From Chamaea fasciata (taxonomy: Eukaryota; Chordata; Aves; Passeriformes; Sylviidae), in NCBI GenBank assembly GCA_029207755.1, contig JARCOQ010000007.1, positions 42,241,656-42,305,655 of the forward strand: a stretch of DNA of 64,000 nucleotides. Reading direction: 5' to 3'. Below, piece after piece: positions 37,421-48,745 of the stretch (positions within the stretch are counted from its first letter, which is position 1; each line of letters begins with the position of its first letter). The translations under genes were made by a program, and so were the position numbers. A model generated the notes under the pieces. The model saw only the letters and a program-made list of their open reading frames with translations. It had not been told where the DNA came from and did not search any database.

Positions 37421-37975
37421 TTCACAGAGTCACACAATCAATTAGGTGGCAAAAGACCTCTGAGGTCATCTAGTCCAACCTGAGACCGAACACCATCTTG
37501 TCAGAACGTGGCGCTAAGTACCACATCCAGTTTTTCCTTAAACATCTCCAGGGATGGTGAATCCACCATCTCCTTAGGCAGCACATTCCAATATCTAGTC
37601 ACCCTTTCTGTGAAGAATTTCTTCCTAATGTCCAACCTAAACTTGCCCTGGCACAGCTTGAGACCATGTCCTCTTGTCCTGTCACTGGCTGCCTGGGAGA
37701 AGAGGCCAATTCCCACCTGACTACCACCTCCTTTCAGAGTAGAAAGTCGACTTTCTACTCAGGAAGGAGGTGGTAGCCAGGTGGGAATTGGCCTCTTTAG
37801 TTGTAAAGAGTGATAAGGTCTCCCCTGAGGTCTCCCCTTGAGTTTTCTTTTCTTCAGGTTAAACTACCTGAGCTCCTTCAGTTATTCCTCGTAAGACTTG
37901 TACTCCAGACTCTTCAGCTTTCTTGCCCTTTCCTGGACCCACTCCAGCCCCTCAGTGTCCTGCCTCCTTCCTTCT
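37421..37975 (-). mobile_element. CR1 LINE, 3' fragment, minus strand, with internal inverted duplication
   Basis: Reading plus, the reversed CR1 3' end begins with 'cacagagtcacacaatcaat', then 'gacctctgaggtcatctagt', 'ccaacc', 'cagtttttccttaaacatct', 'ccagggatgg', 'ttcttcctaatgtccaacct', 'ctctaaggtctccc'-like sequence and 'cctttcctggacccactcca' with gccc. It is 5' truncated near 37975. A 98-bp palindrome at 37700-37797 interrupts it; normal CR1 order resumes afterwards with 'tagttgtaaagagtgataag'. The copy is fairly well preserved and has no coding capacity. Confidence 0.92.
37700..37797. repeat. 98-bp palindrome (49-bp arms, no spacer)
   Basis: The left arm (37700-37748) starts aagaggccaattcccacctg and ends gagtagaaagtc. 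The right arm (37749-37797) starts gactttctactc and ends caggtgggaattggcctctt. The reverse complement of the right arm matches the left at 46 of 49 positions, with differences at arm positions 21, 35 and 37. The centre is the perfect 16-mer agaaagtcgactttct. About 38 bp of each arm is CR1 sequence and the innermost 11 bp is not, so a segment was copied in inverted orientation inside the CR1. Confidence 0.97.
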
Positions 37976-38180
37976 TCACATTCATTCATACAGATATACA
38001 AATTTATATTAGATACATAATATATAAATACAAATTCTACTCTCCTCACAAAAAGAATGAATAAATGTAAGCATCAGAGAAAGGTAAAGTACATGTAGTT
38101 AGTTTGAAAGTCATAAACAAGGGTATTTTTTCGTTCGTTCAACCTTCATTAGGTTCTTCTTCTCTGAAGCATTTATTTAG

Positions 38181-39025
38181 CATTGATAGAATCATGGAAT
38201 ATCCTGAGTTGGAAGGGTCCCATGAGGATCATAAAGTTCAACTCCTGTCCCTGCACAGAACTTCCCCAAGAGTCACATCATGTGCCTGAGATTGTTGTCC
38301 AAGCACTTCTTGAACTCTGTCAGGGGAGACCTCAGGAGACTGTCAGGCTTGGTGCTGTGACCACTTCCCTGGGGAGCCTGTTCTAGTGCCCAGTCACCCT
38401 CCAGGTGAAGAACCTTTTCCTTGTATCTAACTTAAACTCCCCCTGACTCAACTTCAGGCCATTTCCTCAAATTCCTGTCACTGGTCACTAAAGAGGAGAG
38501 ATCAGTGCCTGCCCCTCCCCTTCCCATTGCAAGGAAGTTGTAACTGCCATGATGTCTCCCCTCAGTCTCTTCCAGGATGGACAAACCAAAGTACCTTAAA
38601 TGCTTCTCATATAGCTTCCCCTCCAGACCTTTCACCACCTTAGTAGCCCTTATTTGCATGTTCTGTAATCGTTTGATGTCTTTTTAATCTTGTAAGGCTG
38701 CCCCAGTGCAGAGCAGAGCAGGACAATCCTCTCCCTTGCCCAGCTGGCCATGCTGTGCCTGATGCACCCCAGGACAGGGTTGGCCCTCCTGGCTGCCAGG
38801 GCACTGCTGATTCATGTTCAACTTGCCAGTGACCAGGACCCTCACGTTTGTTCTGCAGCACTGCTCTCCAACCTCTCATGCCCCAGTCTGTCTGTACATC
38901 CAGGGTTGCCCTGTCCCAGGGCAGATGCAGAATCCGTCATTTCACTCGTTAAACTTCATATGGTTGGTGATTGTCAGGCCCTCTTAATTTTTCAAGGTTT
39001 CTCTGCAGAGCCTCTCTTCATTGAC
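38181..39025 (-). mobile_element. CR1 LINE, 3' fragment of about 845 bp, minus strand
   Basis: Plus-strand reading: 'gatagaatcatggaatatcc', 'tgagttggaagggtccc', 'gacctcaggagactgtcagg'-region, 'ccctggggagcctgttctag', 'tgcccagtcaccctccaggt', 'gaagaaccttttccttg', 'catgctgtgcctgatgcacc', 'tggccctcctggctgccagg', 'ccagtctgtctgtacatcca' and 'aggtttctctgcagagcctc'. These match the CR1 3' region and untranslated tail. It is the longest recognisable younger copy in the window and has the highest local GC. It lies in the same orientation as the copy about 200 bp upstream but is a separate insertion with its own 3' end. Confidence 0.92.
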
Positions 39026-42000
39026 TTGCAGTCAGTTACAATTGCAGGCTTTCATCATATCAAACATCTACAACCTAAAATGCTGTAAATCCATTTCTAC
39101 TTTCTAATAATCCCTCTGTACATTCCTGGGTTTATATTTTAATTTATAGTGCATACACGCAGTGGTGCAAAGAGGCAGCTGCTTCTGATGTTATGAAATG
39201 AAATTTGTATCCATGTTGTTTCCTGTTACACCTTTTGAAACAAAAAGCTCTCTTCTCCTGGGACAGAGGATAAGCACAGAGTAACTGTCAAGGTCAGAAG
39301 TTATGTTATCCTGAGCTGAAGCATTGTTCAGCTGTATCTATGAGGGCAATGGTCTTGGCAGTTCTGGGAAAACTAGTTGAAGGTCATTTGGGACATCTTA
39401 TGTATTGGAAACTCTGAAACAATATTATATGAAGAAATTGAAACAGTGCCTCTATAATACTATAAGAGGAGTGTGGCTTTTAACTTTCTGAAGTGTCTGT
39501 TAGAGAGACCACACAGACCTGCTTGAATCTTGATACATGAAATACCTTTGCTAAGCCACAAACTAAAGGTAACTAGGGATGTTCCAGAGATGATGGAGTG
39601 TGAGCCGTATGAGTCACATCAACAAAAACAGCTGAACAATTAGGTAGCCATAGTAATAGTTATGTCTCCTCCTTCTGAATTTAGTGCAGCAATAGTTGAA
39701 TTAGAGTCTCTAGCTAGTGCTATATACACAGGGAATGGAGCTGCTTCATCAAGTCAGCTGATGATGCTGTGGATGATGGCAGGGACACAAGGCTCTTCTT
39801 CACCCATTTGTGCCAAGATACCATACTGCTATGTAAATAGCAAATGACCCTGTAAGTTGCCTGTCTGCAGAGCTTGTCAAGCCCAAAGAAAGCTCCAAAA
39901 TAACTTTGAACAGAATTGCCTCTCCTGTGATATAGTTGCATGCCACTTCATATGACTAACTAGCAAAAAAAAAAAGAGGTAAAAATTAAAACGCAAGCTG
40001 AGCTGATAAGAAATTACACAAATTTTGAATGTGCATTGCTTGATAAATGATACTGAAGCAAGAGGACTGAGATAGACATTACATATTTAAAGAGTATAAA
40101 TGCTTTAGAGTGATGCATTAAGGGCATATAACTAGGTGTATTGGGCTGAAACTAAGATTAAATAAATTTAGACTGAAAGCAGAAGCAATTTCATAAAAGC
40201 AGGATTTGGTAAACTCTGGAGTAGACTCCCCAAGAAAGAACTGAAAATATCCTTGCTTAGTAAATTTAAGTCATGTCAAAATACATACTTTTCAGTTCTA
40301 TTGCTTGTGATCTAGCTTATACATAACAGTGTCTTGAGGGAGCTTAGTCCCAAAAACACTTAGAGTATTTATTTCTAAAGAAAGCAATCAGTTAAGAAAT
40401 TGAACCGAATGGAAATTTTTGAACAGTGATATTTTCATAGAGCTGTTGCAGACAGGAAAGTGGTGATCTGTGCCAGCCAAACCACTACAGCAATGCTAGC
40501 AGCTAGCCAGTTACTCATGCCAGTGGCAATAGCTGTCCCCAGCGCGACCAAACCAACAGTAACAGCTGCTTCTATTTTTGTCATGATTCACGTGGCCACA
40601 AGGAAAGGCAGCTTGATTTTATTTCAGCTGTGTCCTAATCATAGTCCTGCCTTTGTGTCTCATCCATAGCTCTGGTTCTAAACCCCCCACAGATTTTCCA
40701 TACCAAACAGAAACTGACATTTCAAGTGTGCCAGGGCTTGTGAAATGTTAATTAAAGCTTTGTGTTGCAGATGTGATGCAAAGATTATCTTTCATTCCCC
40801 TCCTCTGCAAATAATTTCTTCTTGGCATTTTTGCTGGTATCTGCACCATACCACTTTCATCCTGCACTTTTGTCAAGGAGCCTGTCCTAGCTGGGACTGA
40901 CTCCAAGATGTATTGTGGCTTTCCTGTCTTTTGCTTCTGTGACTTTGTTTTCTGTTAATGGCTTGTGTGATTCAGAGCTGCAGCATAACCAGGTGCTGCA
41001 TGCTCACGTCAACAGAGAACAAAGCAGACGGTCTTCCTTCACATCCTCCTCCAAACCCAGCCTGTTACATTACAAAACACTAGCTCTGAGCTATTATTGA
41101 CTGCTATTAAAACCAAGTCTAATGAACAGTACGTCAGTTAACTCTACCTTTTTGGGCTCTGACTTCTTCCCTCAGTAAAATCATATTAAATACCTGCACA
41201 GAATGCTGTGGTCCTGCACAGAGAAAGGCAAGTTAGGTTTGAACAAATGTGCACAGATATTGGGAGCAGTTTAACCGTAGCAGCCCAGAGCTCCATGCAG
41301 ATAATTTTACCTGGTTGAGAAACAGGGAAAATCAGCCAATGAGGTATGCAGCACCACATGGCTTTATTGCTTTAGCATCCAAATTTACTAATGTAGATTG
41401 CAAGTATTTTTTTCATAGGACTGCATTGTGCAATTTCAGTACATAGTAGGTAGTACTGTACGTGAAGCACTGCACACCCAAATGGTACAATAGCTCCTAC
41501 TAATAACTAGTAAATCTATGATCTCTTTCTCATTAATGAAAGAAATGAAAAAACAGCTTTGTCTTTCAAATCCTACTGGTTTAAAACCTTCCATTTAGCT
41601 TTATTAAAAGAAGTATTTCTCTCTATATTTGCTTTTACCAAATATAATATGTTAGTCTGTAAAAATAGGTACTTTTGTCATTTAATGCATTTACTGTTCT
41701 AATGCAGAATTTATTTGGCATGTACATTTATTATTTCAACTTTCACAGTAATTGAATTCTCATTATATACACAAATTTGTAAAACTGATATGGAATTTTG
41801 CTAGTTTTGATATAGTAAAATATGGGCATTATCTAGGATCTTTCTGCTACTGGATAGCAATAATTAAAATTGTTCTAAATTTTGCAAGAAATTTTGCTTC
41901 TGTTGTCAGTTGAACAAAGATGTGTTTGCCATGTGACTACCTCTAGTCATGCTTGGCATACTTTGATGTAGTTATGATTAACTCCATATACTTAATTGGC

Positions 42001-45000
42001 CAATGTGTCTGTGAAATGATCTTGTATTTCCCTCTCTGTTCAAGCTGTAATATGTAAATACTTGCACTCACAGTAGCATGATTACAGGCTGGAACACTTT
42101 CTTCCTGGGTAGTGAAGTACAGTGTGAAGGCTTTTCTTTTCAGAATAGTTGACTTTTCTTTTTGGTGGGAAGTAACACATTCAAATTTCAGAGTGGGAAG
42201 AGTTTTCAGAAGTGGATGGGATTCTCTCACCCTTTATGGGCTTTAAATCAGTGACAGGACTCTGCAGAGATTATTTTGAGTCAAAGTTGGCTCTGTTCTT
42301 TACAGTTCTGTGATAAAAAGGTTCTTCATTTAAGTCAAAACATGGCATCTCATCTGCTCCAAGATTCTGTGAACTATGAAAAAAAAAAAACAACCCTATT
42401 ATGTGTGTTTGTAACCATATCTCCTAATCAGCAAAAGCCACTGAGAAATATTTATCAAAAAGAAAGTAGGTATGTGAATGTTAATCTACCCATCCATTTT
42501 GATAGAATTTGAAGTTAATGTTCCCCAAAATATTTTTGCATTTCTAGGTTGTTTTTTCTGACTTTTTACAATCCTTCAGAATAAGCAGAGCACTAAATGT
42601 CTTAGATTCCTAACAGGCTACATATTTGTCTTTCTAGTCTGTTCATGCTTCATTTCCCTCATTTTTCATTTGCATCTATCTTTTGCAGAGTGCAAAAGCT
42701 GTGTCGTAATGTGCAGAAATAGTTTAGAACAGGAGAGGCTGTTGGTTCAGATTAAGTGCAAATCCACTTAATTCCTAAAGCTGCATTTTTTAATCCCTAT
42801 TTTCATGAAGACTGGGGCTGAGGAGGCAGGGCGGTGTTGTGTTGGAAAGCAAAAAACAAAAGAAGGAATGGCATATCTAGTTCAGATTTCTGTAGGTACT
42901 GATCCAATAAAGAAGCTAGGCCTTCTTCTCTGGAAATTTTGAAAGACTCTTTGTTGTCCAAGAAAGTGAAACATTTACTGCAATCCTGTAATAACTCCTG
43001 TAGTGTGATGCTTCTTCAGTTACCTTAGGGGATGAATTGTATCTGCTTGATTTTACCTTCATGTAGTAACTTTTTGAATAGACAACTCTCTAGGTAGGTT
43101 GTCAGAGCTTTGTCCACTTTCACTGCAGAAACAGGACAGGTCATATAGGATGCTGAAGATGTAATTATGATTGTTCAAATTAGTTTGCATGATGGAAGAA
43201 ATTAGCTGCCCTGGTTAAGATATAGGAATTGATTACATCGGTACAAAATGCATTAGTCAAAGCCATCAGTGAAGGTAATTAAGTGAACCTGCTTTTATTT
43301 TGAATAAAAACTCTCTGGAAATTGTGGGTACTGCATCAAGGGAAGCCTATTGGCAGTATGTAGAAGCTACAGGAAAATAATGCCATAGACCATTTACATG
43401 AAATTGCAGAAGTACATTCATTTCCACTATCACAAGTTAGAATTAGCCCAACAAATTTTATTTCTGAATGGAATTACATATTAGCAAGGAAATGGTCTAG
43501 CCATCACTGTGCTGAGAAGAGCATCTTCCCTAAGCCCCACCCACCAGGTACAAACAGCAGATTGTGTTGTATTATAAAGAGTGCAAATTAACAAGATTAC
43601 ATTTTTGATTGATGTGGGAAGTGAATGTTTCACTTTTGCAGCACTTAGTTTATGGAGTAGGGGAGCAATTATTTATTTTTAATTAATTTGATATAAGAAG
43701 GATGCCATTTTCAGTAAAGTATAAAAGGTAGGAAAGAGGGGAGGAGTGAAGAAATATAATGTCAAACTTGAAAAGAGATGTTGGAAGATAGAAAGTGAAA
43801 CTTAATATTTTGTCATGAAACGTTTTACCACATTCCCTGAATGCTTGCAGCCTAGTAATTTTGCCATTCTTGTTTTCATTTTCCTGGCCTGAAATCGAAA
43901 AGATGCAGTATGCAGCACACCTGTCTGAGTAATGACCCATAAGAGTTGTTTATGTTACATTAAAAAATTATGTGAATAAAGCTTAACTGCAGAGTGAATG
44001 AAGGACTTAATTATATGAAGTTGTCTTTCACCCTTATTGAGAGGGCAAATCACTGCTTCATTGCCCTGACCTTGTCCATAAAGCTAAGCTGCATATTTAT
44101 ACATTTCAGTGCATGGTAGGATACTGAAGAAAGAAGCTCAGAGCCAGAGGCTGATAATGTCTGTAGCAGTACCATAACAAAGAGAAGGGCTGGTGTAAAA
44201 ACTGGCCTTACTTTACATCTTTTTGTGTTTTGGTTACAAGCCAGCCAGAAAGCAATGCAACTTTTTATTTTGATGCAATTTGAGCTGTTACAACTGCAAC
44301 TTTATTTTTGTTTTTTTGTAAATCAAACCTAGGGATCACCAGTTGCCAGGTTTGGGTAAGAGATGAGTTTCTTGCTTACTTTTAGGTATAGAAAGAATAA
44401 AGTTACTTGTGTCTTTCATAACATTTTAGTACAATATAAGAAAGAGGTGGGGTTTTGTGCTATGCGGTTTCATTTTGTGCTATATCATTTTCTTGAAACA
44501 GTGGGAATAACTTGTGAACGGAGTTATGTGGGATGCAAGGAGGAGAAAGATAAGAGATTAGGCTAGGGAGGGAGAGTGAAAGATAGGCAGGTCAATGAAA
44601 CTAAAAAAGTGTTGCCTACCTTGTTGGATTGTCAGCTGTTTTACTTTGACAGTGGTAGAGCACTTGTCGTTTCAGCCAGAGCTCTTATAAACACTGCTTC
44701 ATGCATAAGGAAAACAAAACTCCTTTATCTAAATCTCAGAGAAAAAGTTCTATTCAGGTGCAAGTTCAGTTTTGTTTGAAAGCTTTGCAGTTTCTGATAT
44801 TTGACCCTAAGCAGCGTAAGTCAGTAATGTGCTCCTTGCTTCTAGAAGCAGGTCAGGCAAAATTTCACTTTGAGATCATCCATCACTGAAAATAATTTTA
44901 TTTTCTTTTTCAGGCCCAGGTCTTAAATGAGGCTGTCTATAAAGAAATTTGGGCTAGCTTCTTGTGGTTCCTGTGTGAATTGTAGTATATCAAATGGCAG

Positions 45001-45935
45001 ACTGCTGAACAAAGGATAGAAAATATCTTCCAAGTTTCTCATTTTAGAATCAATTATTATTAGTTAGCATGGAGACAGCATGATCTAATGTCATCATGAA
45101 GGCATAAACAATAATTGGTAAATGTTTTTTTATTGTTGCTACCTGAAGCTTTTACTGATAATATTTGAATGTTGAAAAAAAAAAGCCAAAAATTAAAAAC
45201 CAACAGCAAATGCATTTTTGCAGTGTAAATATGTAAACTAAAATTGGCTGTTACTTAGTTTAAAGTATTAATGCAGAAATTTACAGAACAAAACATCCTC
45301 CACTCAGCATTTGTAACAGCAGACCAACCGCCTTTGATTTCTCACCTGATCTTCCCTAATATGCCCACCTGCATCCAGACCTATACACTCTGATACTTCT
45401 TTGCCCCCCAAGTCTGTGATGCTGGTGAAGTAGACAGACAAGCGGATGGATAAGACTGTGCAATGGAGTCGGTGTATGACAAAAAATTTAGCTTTATTGC
45501 ATCAGGAGATATAACAGTAATTGTGTAACTCAAGTATTAAGACACTCTGCTCATCTTTAGATCAGTATTGGGGTAAGAGGGAATGCTACAGAGCATGGCG
45601 GCATGTGCAGTTGATGGCAATCATAGAAAACTGAAGAGAAACATGATACAAAGATCACTGTACTTTTTTGGAACTATAGGACGAGATGAAGTGGTAAGAA
45701 GTTGCCAATTAGCAGTGAGGAGGATTATCAGTAGGTTTTTGAGCCTTCAGATCATGGGTTTCAAATGGGTGGTATGACCCATGTTTAATAAAGAGTGCCA
45801 CAATTGTGGATGAAGATATCCTTGGCAGAGATCTCTATTTTCAGCCCTTCTTATCTAGTGAGCACTGTCAATTTGTCACATTTCATGAGCAGTGAAAACC
45901 TCATCCTAATCAGTAAGAGAAAAAAAAAATAGTAA

Positions 45936-45975
<40 letters not shown>

Positions 45976-48594
45976 ATTTCCACACCCCCCCCCCCCCCGC
46001 CTGACAAGTATCATGTATGGAAACATGCTGTCAGAGAGAGCTCTCTGGCTTCTGCTTGCACCACCCCAATGCTCACTTCTAATCCTTCTGGCTATTTTTT
46101 TCCACTAAGACACTGTATTTATTTCTGTCTCTGACACCTGTTTGAAAAGTTGTATGCCTTCTGCACAGTGCTGCATTATGGACGATGTATTAGGAGTCAT
46201 ATATCCAGAATGCCTTCTTTGTGGGTACCTAATAACTGTGCCTCTGCTCCATAAAGAAAAAGTCTATGACAGGTTTATTCATCTTTTTATTTCCTTGTTG
46301 TGCTCTACTCCCTGCTGAAAACAAAAGGTTCCTTTTCACTTCAGCCTTCTTTTCTCTTGTCTGGTTTGTAAACGCTGGGTGAATTTCATTTGCAAGGATT
46401 GCTTTCCTGCCCCACAGACTGCCAGTCACCAAAAAGAGATTGCACAGGCTGCTGTTTTCAAGGATCAAGCAGAAGGTTTGGACTACAGGGAAGAGAAAGC
46501 ATAGTACAAATGACAGTCTTCTTTTCTTTCAACACCAGGAAGGAAAGGCCACTTAAAACATAAATTGGTTCATGCCTATGCCTTTGGAGACTTTAATTTT
46601 CATCTGATTTGAAATAGGTAGAGGCCTCTTGTCTAGCTCAGTTCAGCTTTCTGCCTACTTCTTGCAGAGAAGACAGCTTTATTGCTGTTGGAAAGGTTTC
46701 CCATGGTTTATTTCCCAAAGAACTAAATGCTTCATGCATGTTCCTGCTACATGATGGGAATTAAACTCAAAACATCTGGTTCATGGACAAGACTATCGCA
46801 AAGGTAGTAATTGAACAGTCTGCTGCTGGATGAGTTGACAAGACCAAGAAGGGAAGGGGTTTCCTATTTAATTGCATAAAAAACCTTGTGTTAGAATGCA
46901 TTTGTCCCTCCCATACAGTCCAACATGTAAGGTGGGAAGGCGAAGTTTAAACCATGCTTAGAGATCTTCAACAAATTCACCAAAGTGTACATAGCTACAT
47001 ATGATGCCTTACAGTACACCTTAAATGACCATATAGATAGCATTTGCCCAGAGGGTATACACTCATGGACTCCAAAGAGTTATGGAAAAGTTTCCAATCC
47101 TGTCATTCTGTTGGCTGTAACTATTTCTCAGACCCACACACCCACTCGTGTCTGTGTACTACACCCTCCCACATCATGTTCCTCACCTACACACGTCAGT
47201 GCTCTCAGGTACAGCAAACGGCTTCCCACAAGCAGTAATCTTGTTCTTGCAAGCATTCGGCAAACTATAGGCACCAAGAAACACAAGCGTGAGCCCACGC
47301 TCACACTTGGCATGTGTAGCAGATACAGCTTCTCATGCACTCACACAAGTGTAGCCAGGTCACATTGGCATAGCCCTTAAAAAGCTCTCTGTCATATGCA
47401 TGGAAAGGCAGAAGGATCACCTTCAGAAAATCTCAACTTCTTTGTCTGTATTAGGAGAGTGCAGGGGTATTATAGACGTTGTAAAAGAGCCTTTCTACAA
47501 GAAACAATAGGAACTCACCAATTGATGTAGCAGAACGCACTTGAATATGGTTTAGGAATTTTGTGCAACTTTTTTTTTTGAATCAATGCATTTCCCTTTC
47601 ACACCATTTCCTTTCAGCTCTAATGTGGATAGGAAAAGCCCATGTAAGTTGCAGACAGAGGGTCATGATAGCTTTAATGGAAATAGTTCTTAATGAGAGT
47701 ATTTGTTCTGCTGAGTTGCTATGTGTTAGCTCCCCATACTTGTTTCAAAAGCTGGTAGCAGCAGTCCTCTTCTATTACTGTAGAAGTATATCTCAAATAG
47801 GTGTTAGTGCTGCTCCTGCTAGCTTAGCCTGGGGGATTTTTTTTCCTCTAGTTCACTTGAGCGAACCACTGTCACATAAAAGCAGAGTATTCCAGGCTCA
47901 GTGTGGAACTCTGCATCAGCTGTCCCGTTACAGGCAGTAAGAACATGGTGTGGTCACATTTCAGTTGTTGGTTTTTACCTACTGCTATGCCTTTGTGCTG
48001 GTTTTGGCTGATGTGCTTGTGTAGGCATTGATCATGTTCCTTTGTAATGCTGATATATAACTCCCAATAGGATATTCCCGACTTTTTATCTTCAGCCCAT
48101 TCAGCACAGTAGGAGTGAAGACAATCAGTATATTGTAGCAATAAATTTTGGGATCAGTTTTATTGCTACTGTTTGCTGTCTACCCACAGGTACCCACCCA
48201 GAGCTTTCACTGTGAGGCACTACAGAGCAAATCTTAACTGTGGCTCAGAGCTCGAGGAGTAAACAGGAGAGCTTGAGTGTTATGGAGTAGAGCACTGCAG
48301 ATCTACAAGTATAGTGGAAATAAGAAAAACATTTTATCTAAAGAATATTAAGCTGTAGTGATGTTATTTTGTTTTACACCTGCAAAACATGAGGCCAGTT
48401 ATTATTGTAGTACACTGAATTTCTTGTAGTGCCTTTCATCCTAGCAACTCAGAAGGCTTTAAAATTCAGTCGTCTTACCCATCTTGTTGAAAATACAATT
48501 ATATCCAGAGCTAACTGAGGTTATGGACATTTGAGTGGATTTGAGCAAAGATAATTCAAAACATGAGTCTTGGGAGAATTGGGTCAGTTCATTC
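39026..48594. other. Long intronic stretch, largely unrecognised
   Basis: About 9.6 kb of mostly unique AT-rich sequence. It contains an A12 run (42379-42390), the (TA)n/(C)14 microsatellite at 45937-45998, and a CA-rich patch with several CpGs around 47130-47350. Positions 40100-40250 look faintly like a decayed LINE 3' region (aaataaatttagactgaaag, aactctggagtagactcccc), but the evidence is too weak to call. No exon or RNA gene is recognised. Confidence 0.55.
45937..45998. repeat. Compound microsatellite: (TA)17 followed by C14
   Basis: About 17 TA dinucleotides run from 45937 to about 45971. A short A/T linker and caca lead to 14 consecutive C residues at 45985-45998. The C run is a G14 tract on the minus strand and could adopt four-stranded structure; the TA run is prone to melting or cruciform formation. 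Confidence 0.97.
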
Positions 48595-48745
48595 CTTTAT
48601 GAATTTCTCATATGATCTTAGGAAAGATAGCCTTTTGGTGCCTTTAGTGTCTTCTGAAAGTGAGGTTAATAGTTTTTATATCAGTTATGAGGATAAAACA
48701 TAAAATTTGGTCAGATGCTATAGTAGTGGTGGCCCTATAAAGTGA
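48595..48745 (+). repeat. MIR-like ancient SINE fragment, plus strand
   Basis: The order 'gatcttaggaaagatagcct', 'tttggtgcctttagtgtctt', 'ctgaaagtgaggttaatagt', 'ttatgaggataaaacataaa' and 'ggtcagatgc' follows the MIR 3' half (gaccttgggcaagtcactta, cctctgtgcctcagtttcct, catctgtaaaatggggataa, tgaggattaaatgag). Confidence 0.5.

Noticed and set aside
37501..37716. Overlapping open frames in both strands at 37.5-37.7 kb
   Set aside because: They lie wholly inside a CR1 3' region and are shadows of the repeat.
38432..39088. Several open frames at 38.4-39.1 kb with higher GC, gene-like at first sight
   Set aside because: All lie in the minus-strand CR1 copy; the sequence matches the CR1 3' region and not a host gene.
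40100..40250. Possible decayed LINE 3' region
   Set aside because: Only two weak blocks resemble CR1-like sequence; below the level I am willing to annotate.
40460..40669. Ala/Thr/Val-rich plus-strand frame with CpGs that looked like a small membrane protein or pseudogene
   Set aside because: I could not match it to any family, and there is no upstream signal or exon structure.
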